Shown one piece after another: positions 54,888-64,000 of a DNA stretch of 64,000 nt. The notes below the pieces were generated by a model. It did not search any database. It was not told where the DNA came from and was given only the letters and a program-made list of their open reading frames with translations. Positions within the stretch are counted from its first letter, which is position 1, and each line of letters starts with the position of its first letter. The position numbers and the translations under genes are program-made. Source of the stretch: Halobacillus litoralis (GTDB taxonomy: Bacteria; Bacillota; Bacilli; Bacillales; Halobacillaceae); NCBI RefSeq assembly GCF_020171725.1, contig NZ_JAIVAJ010000001.1:62001-126000 (forward strand), in the 5' to 3' direction.

Positions 54888-57173
54888 TTAAGAGGATTGC
54901 TCCTCGGTTTGAGTGACTAAAACACTTCGCGGTTTGCTTCCTTCATAAGGCCCAACAATACCGTTGTCTTCCATAGCATCGATCAAACGCGCCGCCCGTG
55001 TATAACCGACACGGAACCGTCTCTGAATCATCGATACACTGGCACTTTGCATTTCAATGACCATCTGCACGGCTTCCGGGTACAAATCATCATCGACTTC
55101 CTGCTTCACTTCACTCTCTTCCTCAGGGATCATTTCTTCCTGGTACTGCGCTTTCTGCTGTTCCACACAGAAATTCACGACACGCTCTACTTCATCATCG
55201 GACAAAAAGGCCCCCTGCACACGAGTCGGTTTGTTGGAACCGACCGGTGTAAACAGCATGTCCCCCCGTCCTAAAAGCTTCTCGGCACCGCCGGAATCGA
55301 GAATCGTTCTGGAATCGGTTTGAGAAGATACGCTGAATGCGATTCGTGATGGAATATTCGCTTTAATGACACCCGTTATAACATCTACGGACGGACGCTG
55401 GGTCGCAATGATCAGATGAATACCAGCCGCACGGGCCATCTGGGCTAACCGCGTAATGGCATCTTCGACCTCATTAGAAGCAACCATCATCAAGTCCGCA
55501 AGCTCGTCGACCAGTACGACGATGTACGGAAGCTTCGGCTGATCTTCCTCATGCTCTTGATTATACTTTTTGACATACTCGTTGTAACTTTCGATGTTCC
55601 TTGTTCCGGTATCAGAGAACAAGTCGTAGCGTCTCTCCATTTCTGAGACGACTTTCTTCAATGCCCTCGATGCCTTCTTTGGATCCGTAACAACAGGTGC
55701 CAACAGATGAGGAATCCCGTTATACACATTGAGTTCTACTTTTTTAGGATCGATCATCATCATTTTGACTTCATGAGGCTTCGCCCGCATTAAAATACTT
55801 GTTATAATCCCGTTGATACAAACACTCTTACCACTTCCGGTAGCTCCCGCTACAAGCAAGTGGGGCATTTTGTTGAGTTCAGACATGACAGCTTCACCAG
55901 AAATGTCTCGTCCAAGTGCAAAGCTCAGTTTAGATTCGGGCTTCGACTTACCTGTTTCGAGCACTTCTCGAAGAGACACCATGGAGACCTCCTGGTTCGG
56001 TACTTCGATTCCGACAGCAGACTTTCCGGGAATGGGGGCTTCAATACGGATATCTTTAGCGGCAAGGGCCAATGCAAGGTCGTCATTCAAATTGACAATC
56101 TTACTCACCTTCACGCCGACATCCGGGTACACTTCGTATTTCGTCACGGCAGGCCCGACATGGACCTTTGTCACTTTCGCTTTCACCCCGAAGCTTTGGA
56201 ACGTCTTTTCCAATTTCCGGACCGTCGCCTGGATGTGAGAACGCCCCTGACTTTGCTGCGTGGATGTCGGTTCGTCCAGAATGTCGATTTTCGGAAGCTG
56301 ATAATCCATGTTTTCGTGTTCAGCCGTCAGCATCGACTTTTCAATATTCACGTCAGCTTCTTCTTTCGTTTCAGCTTTCGCCTCTTCTTTCGTTTCAGGT
56401 TCGGGCTCTGCTTTATAACTCGTATGATCCGTGAAGTCCTGAATGATCGGTTCTTCATCCGGAGCTGTTTCTGCTTCCTCAGGCTCTGTACCCTGAACAT
56501 CAATCACCGATGTCTCTTCTTTCGTTTCTTCCAGCTGCTTTTTCTCTTCCCGTTTCTCTTTGACCCGGGCCAGTTGTTCCATTCCTACAGCTCTCATTTT
56601 CAATAACCCTTTTCCAAGCACATCTCCGAGTGACTTTTCACTCATAAAGACGATGCCGATGAGAAAAAGAAAGATCGAGACTATGGCTGCCCCTGCGCCT
56701 GAGAACAGGTAATAGGTAATCGACAGCAGGACGGCACCAATTAATCCGCCGCCGATGCTGTAAAACGCTCCCTCTCCCCTCATCATGAGCGTCATTCGAT
56801 CCCACGTCATGGCCAGAATCGAACCATTCGTCGTCGTGAGCTCATTTGAAAGAGTCTGTAAATGTGTGAACAACATCAAGGCAAAAAGGATGATATAAAG
56901 TCCAATTAGTCGTTTATGTAGAAAAGATGGCCATTTTCGTTTTACCATCAAATAGACGCCGACCACTAAGAAAAAGATTGAGGCGACAAAATACCATACA
57001 CCAAATAAAAACTGCCAGAAGCGCTCTAAACCGCCGGGAATCGCTCCGTCACTAATCGCAGAGGCCCCGCTTCCAAACACGGCAAGGAATAAAAAGAGCA
57101 ACCCGATCAGTTCGAATTTCACATTTTCTTTAAATGCTGACTGTTTTTTTGATTTCCGCTTTTTTTTAGCCAT
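54888..57173 (-). CDS. spoIIIE: DNA translocase SpoIIIE (FtsK family)
   Basis: 761 residues. Four N-terminal membrane segments (about residues 20-175), an acidic linker rich in Glu (about 205-290), the alpha domain, the RecA-like motor with Walker [15 protein letters not shown] and Walker [13 protein letters not shown], and a C-terminal gamma winged helix ([30 protein letters not shown]) that reads SRS sequences. It pumps the chromosome into the forespore and clears trapped DNA at division. RBS GGAGGTG precedes the ATG. The neighbours tepA and ylzJ are conserved. A second FtsK paralogue may exist elsewhere. Confidence 0.96.
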   Translation of the reverse strand: MAKKKRKSKKQSAFKENVKFELIGLLFLFLAVFGSGASAISDGAIPGGLERFWQFLFGVWYFVASIFFLVVGVYLMVKRKWPSFLHKRLIGLYIILFALMLFTHLQTLSNELTTTNGSILAMTWDRMTLMMRGEGAFYSIGGGLIGAVLLSITYYLFSGAGAAIVSIFLFLIGIVFMSEKSLGDVLGKGLLKMRAVGMEQLARVKEKREEKKQLEETKEETSVIDVQGTEPEEAETAPDEEPIIQDFTDHTSYKAEPEPETKEEAKAETKEEADVNIEKSMLTAEHENMDYQLPKIDILDEPTSTQQSQGRSHIQATVRKLEKTFQSFGVKAKVTKVHVGPAVTKYEVYPDVGVKVSKIVNLNDDLALALAAKDIRIEAPIPGKSAVGIEVPNQEVSMVSLREVLETGKSKPESKLSFALGRDISGEAVMSELNKMPHLLVAGATGSGKSVCINGIITSILMRAKPHEVKMMMIDPKKVELNVYNGIPHLLAPVVTDPKKASRALKKVVSEMERRYDLFSDTGTRNIESYNEYVKKYNQEHEEDQPKLPYIVVLVDELADLMMVASNEVEDAITRLAQMARAAGIHLIIATQRPSVDVITGVIKANIPSRIAFSVSSQTDSRTILDSGGAEKLLGRGDMLFTPVGSNKPTRVQGAFLSDDEVERVVNFCVEQQKAQYQEEMIPEEESEVKQEVDDDLYPEAVQMVIEMQSASVSMIQRRFRVGYTRAARLIDAMEDNGIVGPYEGSKPRSVLVTQTEEQSS

Positions 57174-57265
57174 GCTTTCACCTCCAAGTACGATGCAGAT
57201 CGACTCAGCCTGATGCAGTGTCTGCTGAATGATCGTACCTTAACACTGCAATTCGTAATAAAATA

Positions 57266-57296
57266 GAGAAAAGGCGGGATTGATTCCCACCTTCTC
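57266..57296 (-). terminator. Terminator after ylzJ
   Basis: GAGAAAAGGCGGGA pairs with TTCCCACCTTCTC imperfectly; TTTTCTC follows on the minus strand. Confidence 0.65.
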
Positions 57297-57352
57297 CTGA
57301 CCGTCAACCCGCATGTCACAGCTGACTATATTATACCATTAGAATGCCTTCG

Positions 57353-57556
57353 TTACGAGTCTAACCATTGGCCCGGTTGCAATTCTGGATCCATGTAGTG
57401 GAGCGGGTCAGTTGATAGGACTTGTAGGATCTGCTTACGTCCATCTCCCCCGTCTACACACTTAACCGGACAATGCTTATGCTGATGATAGACGACCTTC
57501 CCTGCTTCTTCTCTCGGAAAAATATCGTGCTCGCTTAACGGGGTGTAGAGTGTCAT
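57353..57556 (-). CDS. ylzJ: YlzJ-like protein
   Basis: 67 residues. [17 protein letters not shown], then the Cys-containing [31 protein letters not shown] is the YlzJ pattern. Its start overlaps the tepA stop by four bases (CAATGA), so the two are translationally coupled. The function is unknown. Confidence 0.88.
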   Translation of the reverse strand: MTLYTPLSEHDIFPREEAGKVVYHQHKHCPVKCVDGGDGRKQILQVLSTDPLHYMDPELQPGQWLDS

Positions 57557-58284
57557 TGGATCACCTGATTTTCATGATCTTTATTTTTGTCGATCATTTC
57601 GTTCAACTTCTCCATCGCTTCTTTTACCCCACCGACCGCATCAATCAATCCGTGATCCACGGCCTGCTGTCCGACCACGTTCGTCCCGATATCACGAGTA
57701 AGGTTTCCTTTTGCAAACATCAACTCTTTGAATGTATCTTCTTCAATGTTTGAATGGCGCGTGACAAAATTGACGACCCGCTCCTGCATTTTATCCATAT
57801 ATTCGAACGTTTGAGGAACCCCGATGACGAGACCTGTCATACGGATCGGATGGATCGTCATCGTCGCTGTCTCCGCTATGAATGAGTAGTCAGATGAAAC
57901 GGCAATCGGCACACCTATAGAGTGACCTCCGCCAAGTACAATGGATACAGTAGGTTTCGACAATGAGGCAATCATTTCTGAAATGGCAAGTCCTGCTTCG
58001 ACATCTCCTCCAACTGTGTTTAACAAAACAACCAGTCCTTCAATTTTCGGATTTTGTTCAATCGCAATCAATTGAGGAATCAAATGTTCATACTTCGTTG
58101 TCTTATTTTGTGCCGGTAACTGTACGTGACCCTCTACCTGTCCGATGACAGGCAGCACATGAATGTTCGAGTCAGATGGCTGAGGGACGGAGGACTGACC
58201 GAGCTGCTGGATTTTATCTACAATCGACGACTTGGATGGATCCTGCTGCTTTTCATCTTGGTTTGGAGAATCTTTCATGTTCAT
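57553..58284 (-). CDS. tepA: TepA, ClpP-fold translocation-enhancing protein
   Basis: 243 residues of ClpP/crotonase-like serine peptidase fold: [63 protein letters not shown]. The HSIG Ser and MTIHP His occupy ClpP active-site places. In B. subtilis TepA (YmfB) was linked to protein export and to degradation of spore SASPs. ATG at 58284 follows AAAGGGG. Confidence 0.93.
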   Translation of the reverse strand: MNMKDSPNQDEKQQDPSKSSIVDKIQQLGQSSVPQPSDSNIHVLPVIGQVEGHVQLPAQNKTTKYEHLIPQLIAIEQNPKIEGLVVLLNTVGGDVEAGLAISEMIASLSKPTVSIVLGGGHSIGVPIAVSSDYSFIAETATMTIHPIRMTGLVIGVPQTFEYMDKMQERVVNFVTRHSNIEEDTFKELMFAKGNLTRDIGTNVVGQQAVDHGLIDAVGGVKEAMEKLNEMIDKNKDHENQVIQ

Positions 58285-58390
58285 CAATACGACCCCTTTT
58301 CACTCTTTTCCCGTAGTATGAGTTGAACGGTCGTCTCTCATACGGATTGAATGGCAATCGTTTTGTCACCACAACTGCTCAAGTGGAATA

Positions 58391-58426
58391 GCAAAAGACC
58401 GGCATTCGAAAATGCCGGTCTTTTGC
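58391..58426 (-). terminator. Terminator after dapA
   Basis: A perfect 16-base stem GCAAAAGACCGGCATT and its complement with a CGAA tetraloop; T residues are in the 3' arm (CTTTTGC). Confidence 0.88.
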
Positions 58427-58436
58427 AAACGATCAT

Positions 58437-59327
58437 TTACTTCTGAACGTCTGGTGTCTTTACGGATTGTAGCGTTTGGCGGAGCATTTCTTCTTCTTCT
58501 GAAGTTAAGGCTACCAGAGGAAGCCTCATGCTCCCGGTATCGATTCCAATGTGTTTCAGTGCTGCTTTGACTGGCGCAGGGGACGGTGCTTGAAACATGG
58601 CGTGGAACACGGGCAACAATTTGCGGTGAAGAGCAGCAGCTTCGTCTGTATTTCCGTCAACGAATTCCTTCAACATGTTTTGCATTTCGGTTCCAATTAC
58701 GTGCGCAGACACGGATATGATCCCATCCGCTCCAACCGCGTAGGCAGGTAGCGTCAGATGATCATCTCCGCTGTAGAGGCTGAAGTCATCAGAAGTGTTG
58801 GAAATGATTTCAGCCATCCCGTCTAGATCCGCTGTCGCTTCCTTCACCGAAACGATGTTATCAATTTTCGATAAGGCAATCACCGTCTCAGGATCGATGC
58901 GTACAACAGAGCGTCCCGGGACATTGTAAATCATAACGGGGAGTTCGACAGCTGAGGCGACGGCCTTGAAGTGCGCATACAGGCCTTTTTGATTCGGTTT
59001 ATTATAATACGGAGCTACGATCATCAATGCATCGACGCCGGTTTTCTCAGCTTGTTTGGATAACTGAATGGTATGTTGCGTACTGTTGCTTCCTGATCCT
59101 GCAATAACGGGCACGCGTCCATTAACGACTTTCACTACATGCCTCCAGAGGGCAATCTTTTCATCACTTGAGAGTGTAGGCGATTCTCCTGTTGTTCCAG
59201 CAACGACGAGGCCATCCGTACCATTTGCTAATAAATGTTCAATTAACTGGGTTGTTTTGTCAAAATCAATGGTGTCATCATTGCGAAAAGGCGTGACCAT
59301 GGCAGTTAATACGGTTCCGAATTTCAT
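58437..59327 (-). CDS. dapA: 4-hydroxy-tetrahydrodipicolinate synthase
   Basis: 296 residues of the class I aldolase-like DapA family. It condenses pyruvate with aspartate semialdehyde. Signatures: VVAGTTGESPTLSSDEK, YYNKPNQKGLYAHFKA, the catalytic Tyr in MIYNVPGRS and Schiff-base Lys in VSVKEATADL. It supplies both lysine/peptidoglycan precursors and dipicolinate. It overlaps dapG by four bases (ATGA), and with asd forms one operon. Confidence 0.97.
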   Translation of the reverse strand: MKFGTVLTAMVTPFRNDDTIDFDKTTQLIEHLLANGTDGLVVAGTTGESPTLSSDEKIALWRHVVKVVNGRVPVIAGSGSNSTQHTIQLSKQAEKTGVDALMIVAPYYNKPNQKGLYAHFKAVASAVELPVMIYNVPGRSVVRIDPETVIALSKIDNIVSVKEATADLDGMAEIISNTSDDFSLYSGDDHLTLPAYAVGADGIISVSAHVIGTEMQNMLKEFVDGNTDEAAALHRKLLPVFHAMFQAPSPAPVKAALKHIGIDTGSMRLPLVALTSEEEEMLRQTLQSVKTPDVQK

Positions 59328-60565
59328 GAGCGAACTTCTCCTCTCACGGTTTCTTCATCCAATTGAAAGGTTTCATGTAGAGCATTGACAGCCGGAATCA
59401 GATCCTCTTCTCTTACTAACACCCAGATGGTTGTATGAGAATCGGCCGATTGCAAAATTTGAACGCCTGCTTCAGTCAACGAGTGAACGATCGTAGCGGT
59501 CACACCTGGAATACCTGCAATACCCGCACCTACTGTCGAAACTTTCGAGCATCCTCTACGAATCTCAGGCTCATACCCCATCGACTCCAGAATCGTCTTC
59601 GCTTTCTCCTCAAAGATCTGGTGGATGGTGTAGATGACCCCGCTTGGAGAAATATTGATGAAATCGACGGAAATCCCGGCCTGTGCCATCGACTTGAAAA
59701 CATCAGACTGTAGCTTGGATGGGTCATCTTTAGATTGGACTTTGATTTGAGTCAACCCTGTCATGTGGGCAATGCCGGTGACCATTCTTTCTTTCACATC
59801 TCTTGTCTTCGAGTCCTCTTTCGTCCCGGATACTAATGTCCCTGGGAGGTCAGAGTAAGTCGAGCGAACTCGTATCGGGACATTGGCGTACATTGCAATT
59901 TCAACAGCCCGCGGATGAATCACTTTTGCCCCCTGATGAGCCAGATGGCAAATTTCATTATAGGTGACTTCATCCAAGGCACGTGCCTTTTCTACAACTC
60001 GTGGATCGGCCGTCATAATGCCGTCTACGTCCGTATAAATATCAATAAAGTCCGAGGACAGTGCGGCGCCTAATGCAGCAGCTGTCGTGTCACTGCCTCC
60101 GCGCCCAATCGTAGTCGTTTCTCCATTCGGCGTTTGCCCTTGGAAGCCTGCGACAACGACGACGTCAAAGGTTTCCAGCTCCTTAAGAATTCTAGACGGG
60201 TTCACTTGAATGATCTTGGCTCTTGTAAAATCATCATTGGTTAAAAATCCGGCTTGGGCTCCAGAAAGGGACACCGATTTAATGCCTGCCTGATTCAATT
60301 CGTGGGCAAATAAAATAGAAGAGATCGTTTCTCCGCAAGACATAAGGAGATCCACTTCTCTCAGTGAAGCGGATGTCTTGGGATAGTCGATTAAACTGAG
60401 GAGTGTGTCTGTTGCATAGGGGCTCCCTTTCCTCCCCATAGCGGATACGGTTACGACGACCTTATACCCTTCACCAAGGGCTCTTTCAATGTGAGACCTA
60501 GCCCGGGAACGACTTTCTGTATCCCGGACGGAGGTCCCTCCAAACTTTTGCACTAGCAGCTTCAT
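59324..60565 (-). CDS. dapG: Aspartate kinase I (DapG)
   Basis: 413 residues. Kinase domain (VQKFGGTSVRDTESRSRARSHIE, TIGRGGSDTTAAALGAAL, YTDVDGIMTADPRVV) and two C-terminal ACT domains (about residues 265-405). In B. subtilis the dapG isozyme is inhibited by meso-diaminopimelate and serves sporulation and the cell wall. It is followed immediately by dapA. The two-ACT arrangement and locus support DapG over LysC or YclM. Confidence 0.96.
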   Translation of the reverse strand: MKLLVQKFGGTSVRDTESRSRARSHIERALGEGYKVVVTVSAMGRKGSPYATDTLLSLIDYPKTSASLREVDLLMSCGETISSILFAHELNQAGIKSVSLSGAQAGFLTNDDFTRAKIIQVNPSRILKELETFDVVVVAGFQGQTPNGETTTIGRGGSDTTAAALGAALSSDFIDIYTDVDGIMTADPRVVEKARALDEVTYNEICHLAHQGAKVIHPRAVEIAMYANVPIRVRSTYSDLPGTLVSGTKEDSKTRDVKERMVTGIAHMTGLTQIKVQSKDDPSKLQSDVFKSMAQAGISVDFINISPSGVIYTIHQIFEEKAKTILESMGYEPEIRRGCSKVSTVGAGIAGIPGVTATIVHSLTEAGVQILQSADSHTTIWVLVREEDLIPAVNALHETFQLDEETVRGEVRS

Positions 60566-60589
60566 TTGGCCACCTCAATTACGAAAAGG

Positions 60590-61636
60590 TTATAGCCAGC
60601 CGTTCGCCACCACACGTTCAGCGATTTGAACGCTGTTCCAAGCTGCTCCTTTGAGCAGGTTGTCAGAAACGACCCATAAATGGAATCCATTTTCATGATC
60701 AGGATCTTTCCGAATCCGTCCGACAAAAACGTCCCGCTTCTCAGCAGCGCTGAGTGGAGTCGGATAAGTCTGGGTGGATGGATCGTCTTCGAGAACGATT
60801 CCAGGGGCGTTGGCCAGCAGTTGCTTCACATCTTCAACGGAAGCGTTTTGGTTCTCCACTTCAATATATACACTTTCGGCATGAGAAGTGAAGAACGGAA
60901 GTCTCACACACGTGGCAGCAACAGAAAGATCAGGCTGATGCATGATCTTTTTCGTTTCATTGATCATTTTCATTTCTTCGAATGTATAGCCGCTCTCTTC
61001 GAACATATCAATTTGTGGGAGGGCGTTGAACGCAATGGGATAATGCTTTTCGTCACCTTTGACTGGAAGAAGATTCGCTTCAAGCTCTTCACCATCAAGA
61101 AAGGCTTGAGACTGTGCACGCAGCTCTTCAGCGGCTTCGTTCCCAGCGCCCGAAACAGCCTGATAGGTAGAGACGATGACCCGGCTTAATCCATAGGCTT
61201 TTCTGACCGGCTCCAGGGCTGCCACCATCTGGATCGTCGAACAATTCGGGTTCGCGATAATCCCTTTATGGTGTTCAATGTCCGCCTCGTTTACTTCCGG
61301 TACGACAAGTGGTACATCTTCTGCCATTCGGTATGCGCTCGTGTTATCAATGACAAGAGCACCGTGTTTCACGGCTTCAGGTGCCAGTTTCTTTGAAACG
61401 GAGCCTCCTGCTGAGAACAGCGCAATATCGACTCCTTTAAAGCTCTCAGGAGTCGCTTCTTCGACCACTAGGGTTTCCCCTTTGTATTTCACCTTCGTAC
61501 CTGCTGAACGGCTGGAGGATAATAATTTCAAGTGATTAACCGGAAAACTGCGATCTTCCAGTGTTTCGAGCATTTTTTGACCGACGGCGCCTGTAGCGCC
61601 GACAATGGCGACGTTATACGTGTTGGATGAACTCAT
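60590..61636 (-). CDS. asd: Aspartate-semialdehyde dehydrogenase
   Basis: 348 residues. NADP motif [23 protein letters not shown], phosphate-binding SSSRSAG, catalytic Cys in [18 protein letters not shown], and [13 protein letters not shown]-type His. It reduces aspartyl phosphate from DapG to the semialdehyde used by DapA. RBS AAAGGGG precedes the ATG. It lies 25 bases upstream of dapG. Confidence 0.97.
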   Translation of the reverse strand: MSSSNTYNVAIVGATGAVGQKMLETLEDRSFPVNHLKLLSSSRSAGTKVKYKGETLVVEEATPESFKGVDIALFSAGGSVSKKLAPEAVKHGALVIDNTSAYRMAEDVPLVVPEVNEADIEHHKGIIANPNCSTIQMVAALEPVRKAYGLSRVIVSTYQAVSGAGNEAAEELRAQSQAFLDGEELEANLLPVKGDEKHYPIAFNALPQIDMFEESGYTFEEMKMINETKKIMHQPDLSVAATCVRLPFFTSHAESVYIEVENQNASVEDVKQLLANAPGIVLEDDPSTQTYPTPLSAAEKRDVFVGRIRKDPDHENGFHLWVVSDNLLKGAAWNSVQIAERVVANGWL

Positions 61637-61742
61637 CTATTTCTACCCCTTTTCTAAATGTAATAATGTTGTGAATAATGCAATAGGTCGCTATTTTTGT
61701 CATTCTATCATAATTACCGCATCATCTGGTAGAAAAAATAAA

Positions 61743-62339
61743 TTAATTTGGATAACGTTCGATTAACAAAGGCTGACGCTGCTTGCCTTCTAGTGCGGAT
61801 TCGATCGTTTCAGGAATCAACGTCATGTCCGCAACGAGCGAATTCGGCTTTTTGTAAGGATGGTCCTGGCCAAGCGGAACGAAATAGATGTTTTTCGTTG
61901 CCATCAGCTTCATGATGTTCATCCCGTTCAAGCCAAGCGCATCGTTTGTGGAGACGGCAAGCACAACGGGACTTTCATTTCTCAACGTTGCCTTCGCAGC
62001 CATGAGGACAGGAGAATCCGTTAAGGCATTCGCCAGTTTACTGGTCGAGTTTCCTGTCAGAGGTGCAATCAACATACAATCCAGTGGACGTTTCGGTCCA
62101 AGCGGCTCGGCATCCGGGATGGTCAAGATCAGTTCTTCCCCTGTAATCTTTTTGATGGTTTCCAAATGCTCTTCTGCTTCACCGAACCGGGTATCAGTCT
62201 TCTGCACCGTGTATGACAAGATCGGTACGACCGTTGCCCCCATATCAACAAGCTTCTGCATGATCGGAAAAACCTCATGATACGTACAGTGTGACCCCGT
62301 TAGCCCGAATCCGATCGTTTTTCCTTTTAGATTACTCAT
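61743..62339 (-). CDS. dpaB: Dipicolinate synthase subunit B
   Basis: 198 residues, flavoprotein/decarboxylase-like fold (GKTIGFGLTGSHCTYHEVFPIMQKLVD, MLIAPLTGNSTSKLANALTDSPVLMAAKATLRN). With DpaA it makes dipicolinic acid in the mother cell for the spore core. The ATG at 62339 has AAGGAG seven bases upstream and overlaps the dpaA stop by eight bases. Confidence 0.96.
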   Translation of the reverse strand: MSNLKGKTIGFGLTGSHCTYHEVFPIMQKLVDMGATVVPILSYTVQKTDTRFGEAEEHLETIKKITGEELILTIPDAEPLGPKRPLDCMLIAPLTGNSTSKLANALTDSPVLMAAKATLRNESPVVLAVSTNDALGLNGMNIMKLMATKNIYFVPLGQDHPYKKPNSLVADMTLIPETIESALEGKQRQPLLIERYPN

Positions 62340-63231
62340 CTGCATTCTCCTTTCGAACCTTCTCTTTCACGATACGGCACATTACGTCAGCAATGATGCG
62401 TCCTGCCGTCTTTGGTGCAACGATGCCAGGAAGCCCTGGAGCGAGCAAAGCTTTGATGCCACGCTTCTCAGCGAAGTCAAAATCGGTTCCGCCTGGCTTA
62501 GAAGCTAAATCCACGATAAGTGCGTGCGACGGAAGCTGTTTGATCACATGATGATCGACAACAAGGTGTGGCACCGTGTTAATTAAGATGTCACATTCCA
62601 TATTCTCTTGATCCAGTTTGTTCATATCAATCGTTTTAAGCCCCATCTCGTGTACACGGGCAGCGGCTTTGGATGACCGCACTCCGACGGATACATCCGC
62701 TCCAATATGGTCAAAAATCCGGGCAAGACTCATCCCCACTCGACCGAGGCCGAGAATGATCATTGTTGACCCGTGAATCGTATAATCCGTATGCTGGATG
62801 ATCAGCATAATTGTCCCTTCAACCGTCGGGATCGAGTTATAAATCGCAACATCATCCCGGTTCATCAAAAGGTGTAAAGGACGCCCCACCTTAACCATGA
62901 GTTCTTTTAAATAGGAATTCGCAATTCCTGTGAATACTTGACAATGTTCTGGTGTTTTTTTCAGCCACTCTTCCGATAATTGAATGACCCGATTTGAGAA
63001 AATGCCGTCAATCAGACCGCTGTCATCTGTTCCTGGGATTGGTAAGATGATCGCGTCGAGTTTCTCGACCTGATTGGAGTCGAACTCAAGATCAGTCGCT
63101 TCTGTAAAGCTTTCATTCAATTGGTCGAACCCGGCTGTATATACGGTGGCATTCCATTCGTTTAATTTCCGAATGATCTCGATCTGCCGGGCATCGCCCC
63201 CTATGACCGCTACGTGATATCCTGTCAGCAT
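62332..63231 (-). CDS. dpaA: Dipicolinate synthase subunit A
   Basis: 299 residues. N-terminal domain (HVAVIGGDARQIEIIRKLNEWNATVYTAG) and a Rossmann NAD(P) domain (MIILGLGRVGMSLARIFDHIGADVSVGVRSSKAAARV, IVDLASKPGGTDFDFAEKRG). It dehydrogenates the DapA product to dipicolinate together with DpaB. ATG at 63231 has AAGGAG nine bases upstream; the longer reading to 63348 would cover the promoter. A perfect sigma-K promoter lies at 63268-63294. Confidence 0.96.
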   Translation of the reverse strand: MLTGYHVAVIGGDARQIEIIRKLNEWNATVYTAGFDQLNESFTEATDLEFDSNQVEKLDAIILPIPGTDDSGLIDGIFSNRVIQLSEEWLKKTPEHCQVFTGIANSYLKELMVKVGRPLHLLMNRDDVAIYNSIPTVEGTIMLIIQHTDYTIHGSTMIILGLGRVGMSLARIFDHIGADVSVGVRSSKAAARVHEMGLKTIDMNKLDQENMECDILINTVPHLVVDHHVIKQLPSHALIVDLASKPGGTDFDFAEKRGIKALLAPGLPGIVAPKTAGRIIADVMCRIVKEKVRKENADE

Positions 63232-63267
63232 GCCGGATGTCTCCTTTTCTGTGATCTTATCTCCTTG

Positions 63268-63294
63268 TATCCTATGCCGAAGACGGTAGTTAGT
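63268..63294 (-). promoter_or_regulatory. Sigma-K promoter of dpaAB
   Basis: On the minus strand AC-N16-CATAGGATA matches the sigma-K consensus AC-N16/17-CATANNNTA at every defined base; the transcript would start about 30 bases before dpaA. spoVF is sigma-K-dependent in B. subtilis. Confidence 0.75.
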
Positions 63295-63410
63295 GATTTG
63301 GTTTTTGTTTACTAAACAACGATGGGCTTTTTTTCTATAGTCAATCATGCCGAATTCGTTTCCACACTTCAGCCTATGTAGCTGAACCGGGTGCTTGTGA
63401 ATGGTGATGA

Positions 63411-63460
63411 CAACAAAAAAGCTCCGAACATCTAAATAGATGTTCGGAGCTTTTTTGTTG
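63411..63460. terminator. 50-base near-perfect palindrome after ylmC
   Basis: Two perfect 24-base arms (CAACAAAAAAGCTCCGAACA + TCTA and complement) are separated by AA. A and T runs on both sides make it a strong terminator of the minus-strand ylmC transcript, upstream of dpaA. Confidence 0.85.
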
Positions 63461-63613
63461 TCGAGAAAGTCTTATCACATCTCTCAAATTTTGAGAAGCG
63501 GTGTTGGAGAAACAGCTTTATAGATAGAAGGCAGACTCCCATACCTCCGCTCAGTTCTGTTCACATTGCCCACACCGTCTGTAACAGAGCGCTTCCCTTT
63601 TGTTCTTCCATGA

Positions 63614-63865
63614 TCAATGGTCGTGTACTTCTTTTCTCTGGTTCAGCAGAATGATGTCTTCTCCAATCGTCTCAATCTGCTCCCATGAAACGCTAAAAGA
63701 CTGCTTGGCATTCCCTCGACCGAATAACGACTGGTTCATGATGACAAGAGACAGAATGGCACCAGACTCTGGATCGATCACTAGATCCGCTTTCCCCAGT
63801 ACGCCAAGCTTCTCTCCGCTGTGAATGTCGACGACTTCTTTATGCGAGAGTGACGTTAACCTCAT
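63614..63865 (-). CDS. ylmC: YlmC/YmxH-family sporulation protein (PRC-barrel)
   Basis: 83 residues. RLTSLSHKEVVDIHSGEKLGVLGKADLVIDPESGAILSLVIMNQ is a PRC-barrel, the YlmC/YmxH family of small sporulation-associated proteins. In B. subtilis ymxH precedes spoVFA and both are near mlpA. RBS GGGAGG-type sequence overlaps the end of the upstream gene. The role is unknown. Confidence 0.9.
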   Translation of the reverse strand: MRLTSLSHKEVVDIHSGEKLGVLGKADLVIDPESGAILSLVIMNQSLFGRGNAKQSFSVSWEQIETIGEDIILLNQRKEVHDH

Positions 63866-63878
63866 GAGCGAAACCTCC

Positions 63879-64000
63879 CTATCGTTCAGGACTTAACAGT
63901 TGAGGAAGAGAGCCGATTCGATAGCCCTCCCCTTTTATCATATCGATGAGACCAGGCAGACTTTTGGCTGTTACCTCAGTCGGATGCATGAGTATGGTAG
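63879..64000 (-). CDS. C-terminal end of a polysaccharide deacetylase-like protein (YlxY-like), cut by the window edge
   Basis: The last 39 codons read TILMHPTEVTAKSLPGLIDM, then a helix and YRIGSLPQLLSPER before the stop. The MHPT motif with the catalytic His and the GYRIGSLPQLL ending resemble the NodB-type polysaccharide deacetylases such as YlxY. It ends 14 bases before the ylmC start. In B. subtilis mlpA lies between ylxY and ymxH; it is not here. Confidence 0.75.
   Translation of the reverse strand, partial: TILMHPTEVTAKSLPGLIDMIKGEGYRIGSLPQLLSPER

Noticed and set aside
55860-56606. 248-codon plus-strand ORF antisense to spoIIIE, rich in Phe, Arg and His
   Set aside because: It mirrors the acidic coding sequence of spoIIIE; the odd composition and lack of a ribosome site mark it as a shadow.

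Overview
The window looks like a chromosomal core segment of a spore-forming, low-to-mid-GC Bacillaceae bacterium. Gene content and order closely follow Bacillus subtilis between the citB/lexA and recA/dapA regions. Frequent Glu/Asp-rich stretches (RodZ, SpoIIIE, the BMP lipoprotein) suggest a moderately salt-adapted relative such as Halobacillus; that genus assignment is inference. Nearly every gene is on the minus strand; only a DUF2621 gene, lexA and an XRE regulator run on the plus strand. I see no rRNA, tRNA, IS element, prophage or CRISPR array.

Layout. 1-14.0 kb: yneQ-yneP coupled to a tandem AAA+ ATPase; spore protein Tlp; an FbpB-like mini-protein; a thioredoxin-like protein; aconitase; the ccdA-ccdB-ccdC cluster with a stray MrpB-type gene inside it; yneF, sirA, tkt and ynzC. 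14.0-17.9 kb: the SOS locus (yneB, a 31-residue membrane peptide in the yneA position, lexA), a lipoprotein, a small WYL-like protein behind a palindrome containing a LexA-type site, a PAS chemoreceptor and a small membrane ORF. 18.0-25.5 kb: glnA-glnR, ynbB, hflX, spoVK, hfq, miaA and an XRE regulator with an operator-like array. 25.7-39.8 kb: mutL-mutS, cotE, ricA, miaB, kbl-tdh, spoVS, ymdB, rny and psd. 40.0-48.6 kb: recA, cinA-pgsA, rodZ, ymfK, ymfJ and ymfI-ymfH-ymfF. 48.9-54.6 kb: a BMP-type nucleoside ABC transporter and a GntR regulator. 54.9-64.0 kb: spoIIIE, ylzJ-tepA, dapA-dapG-asd, dpaB-dpaA, ylmC and the end of a ylxY-like gene.

How the genes work together. Sporulation is the main theme: SirA, SpoVS, SpoVK, CotE, Tlp, SpoIIIE, TepA, YlmC and the dipicolinate pathway (aspartate kinase, Asd, DapA, DpaAB). 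Several have promoter sequences fitting the expected regulator: Spo0A boxes at sirA, a sigma-H promoter at spoVS, sigma-K promoters at dpaA and cotE. The second theme is DNA damage and repair: LexA, RecA, MutS, MutL, CinA and the divergent SOS locus. The third is central carbon and nitrogen metabolism: CitB, Tkt, GlnRA, Kbl-Tdh.

The least ordinary items are the short SOS-controlled membrane peptide replacing LysM-type YneA, the LexA-like site inside a palindrome that also covers the ribosome-binding site of a WYL-like mini-protein, the lone MrpB homologue in the ccd cluster, and the half-site array at the XRE gene.
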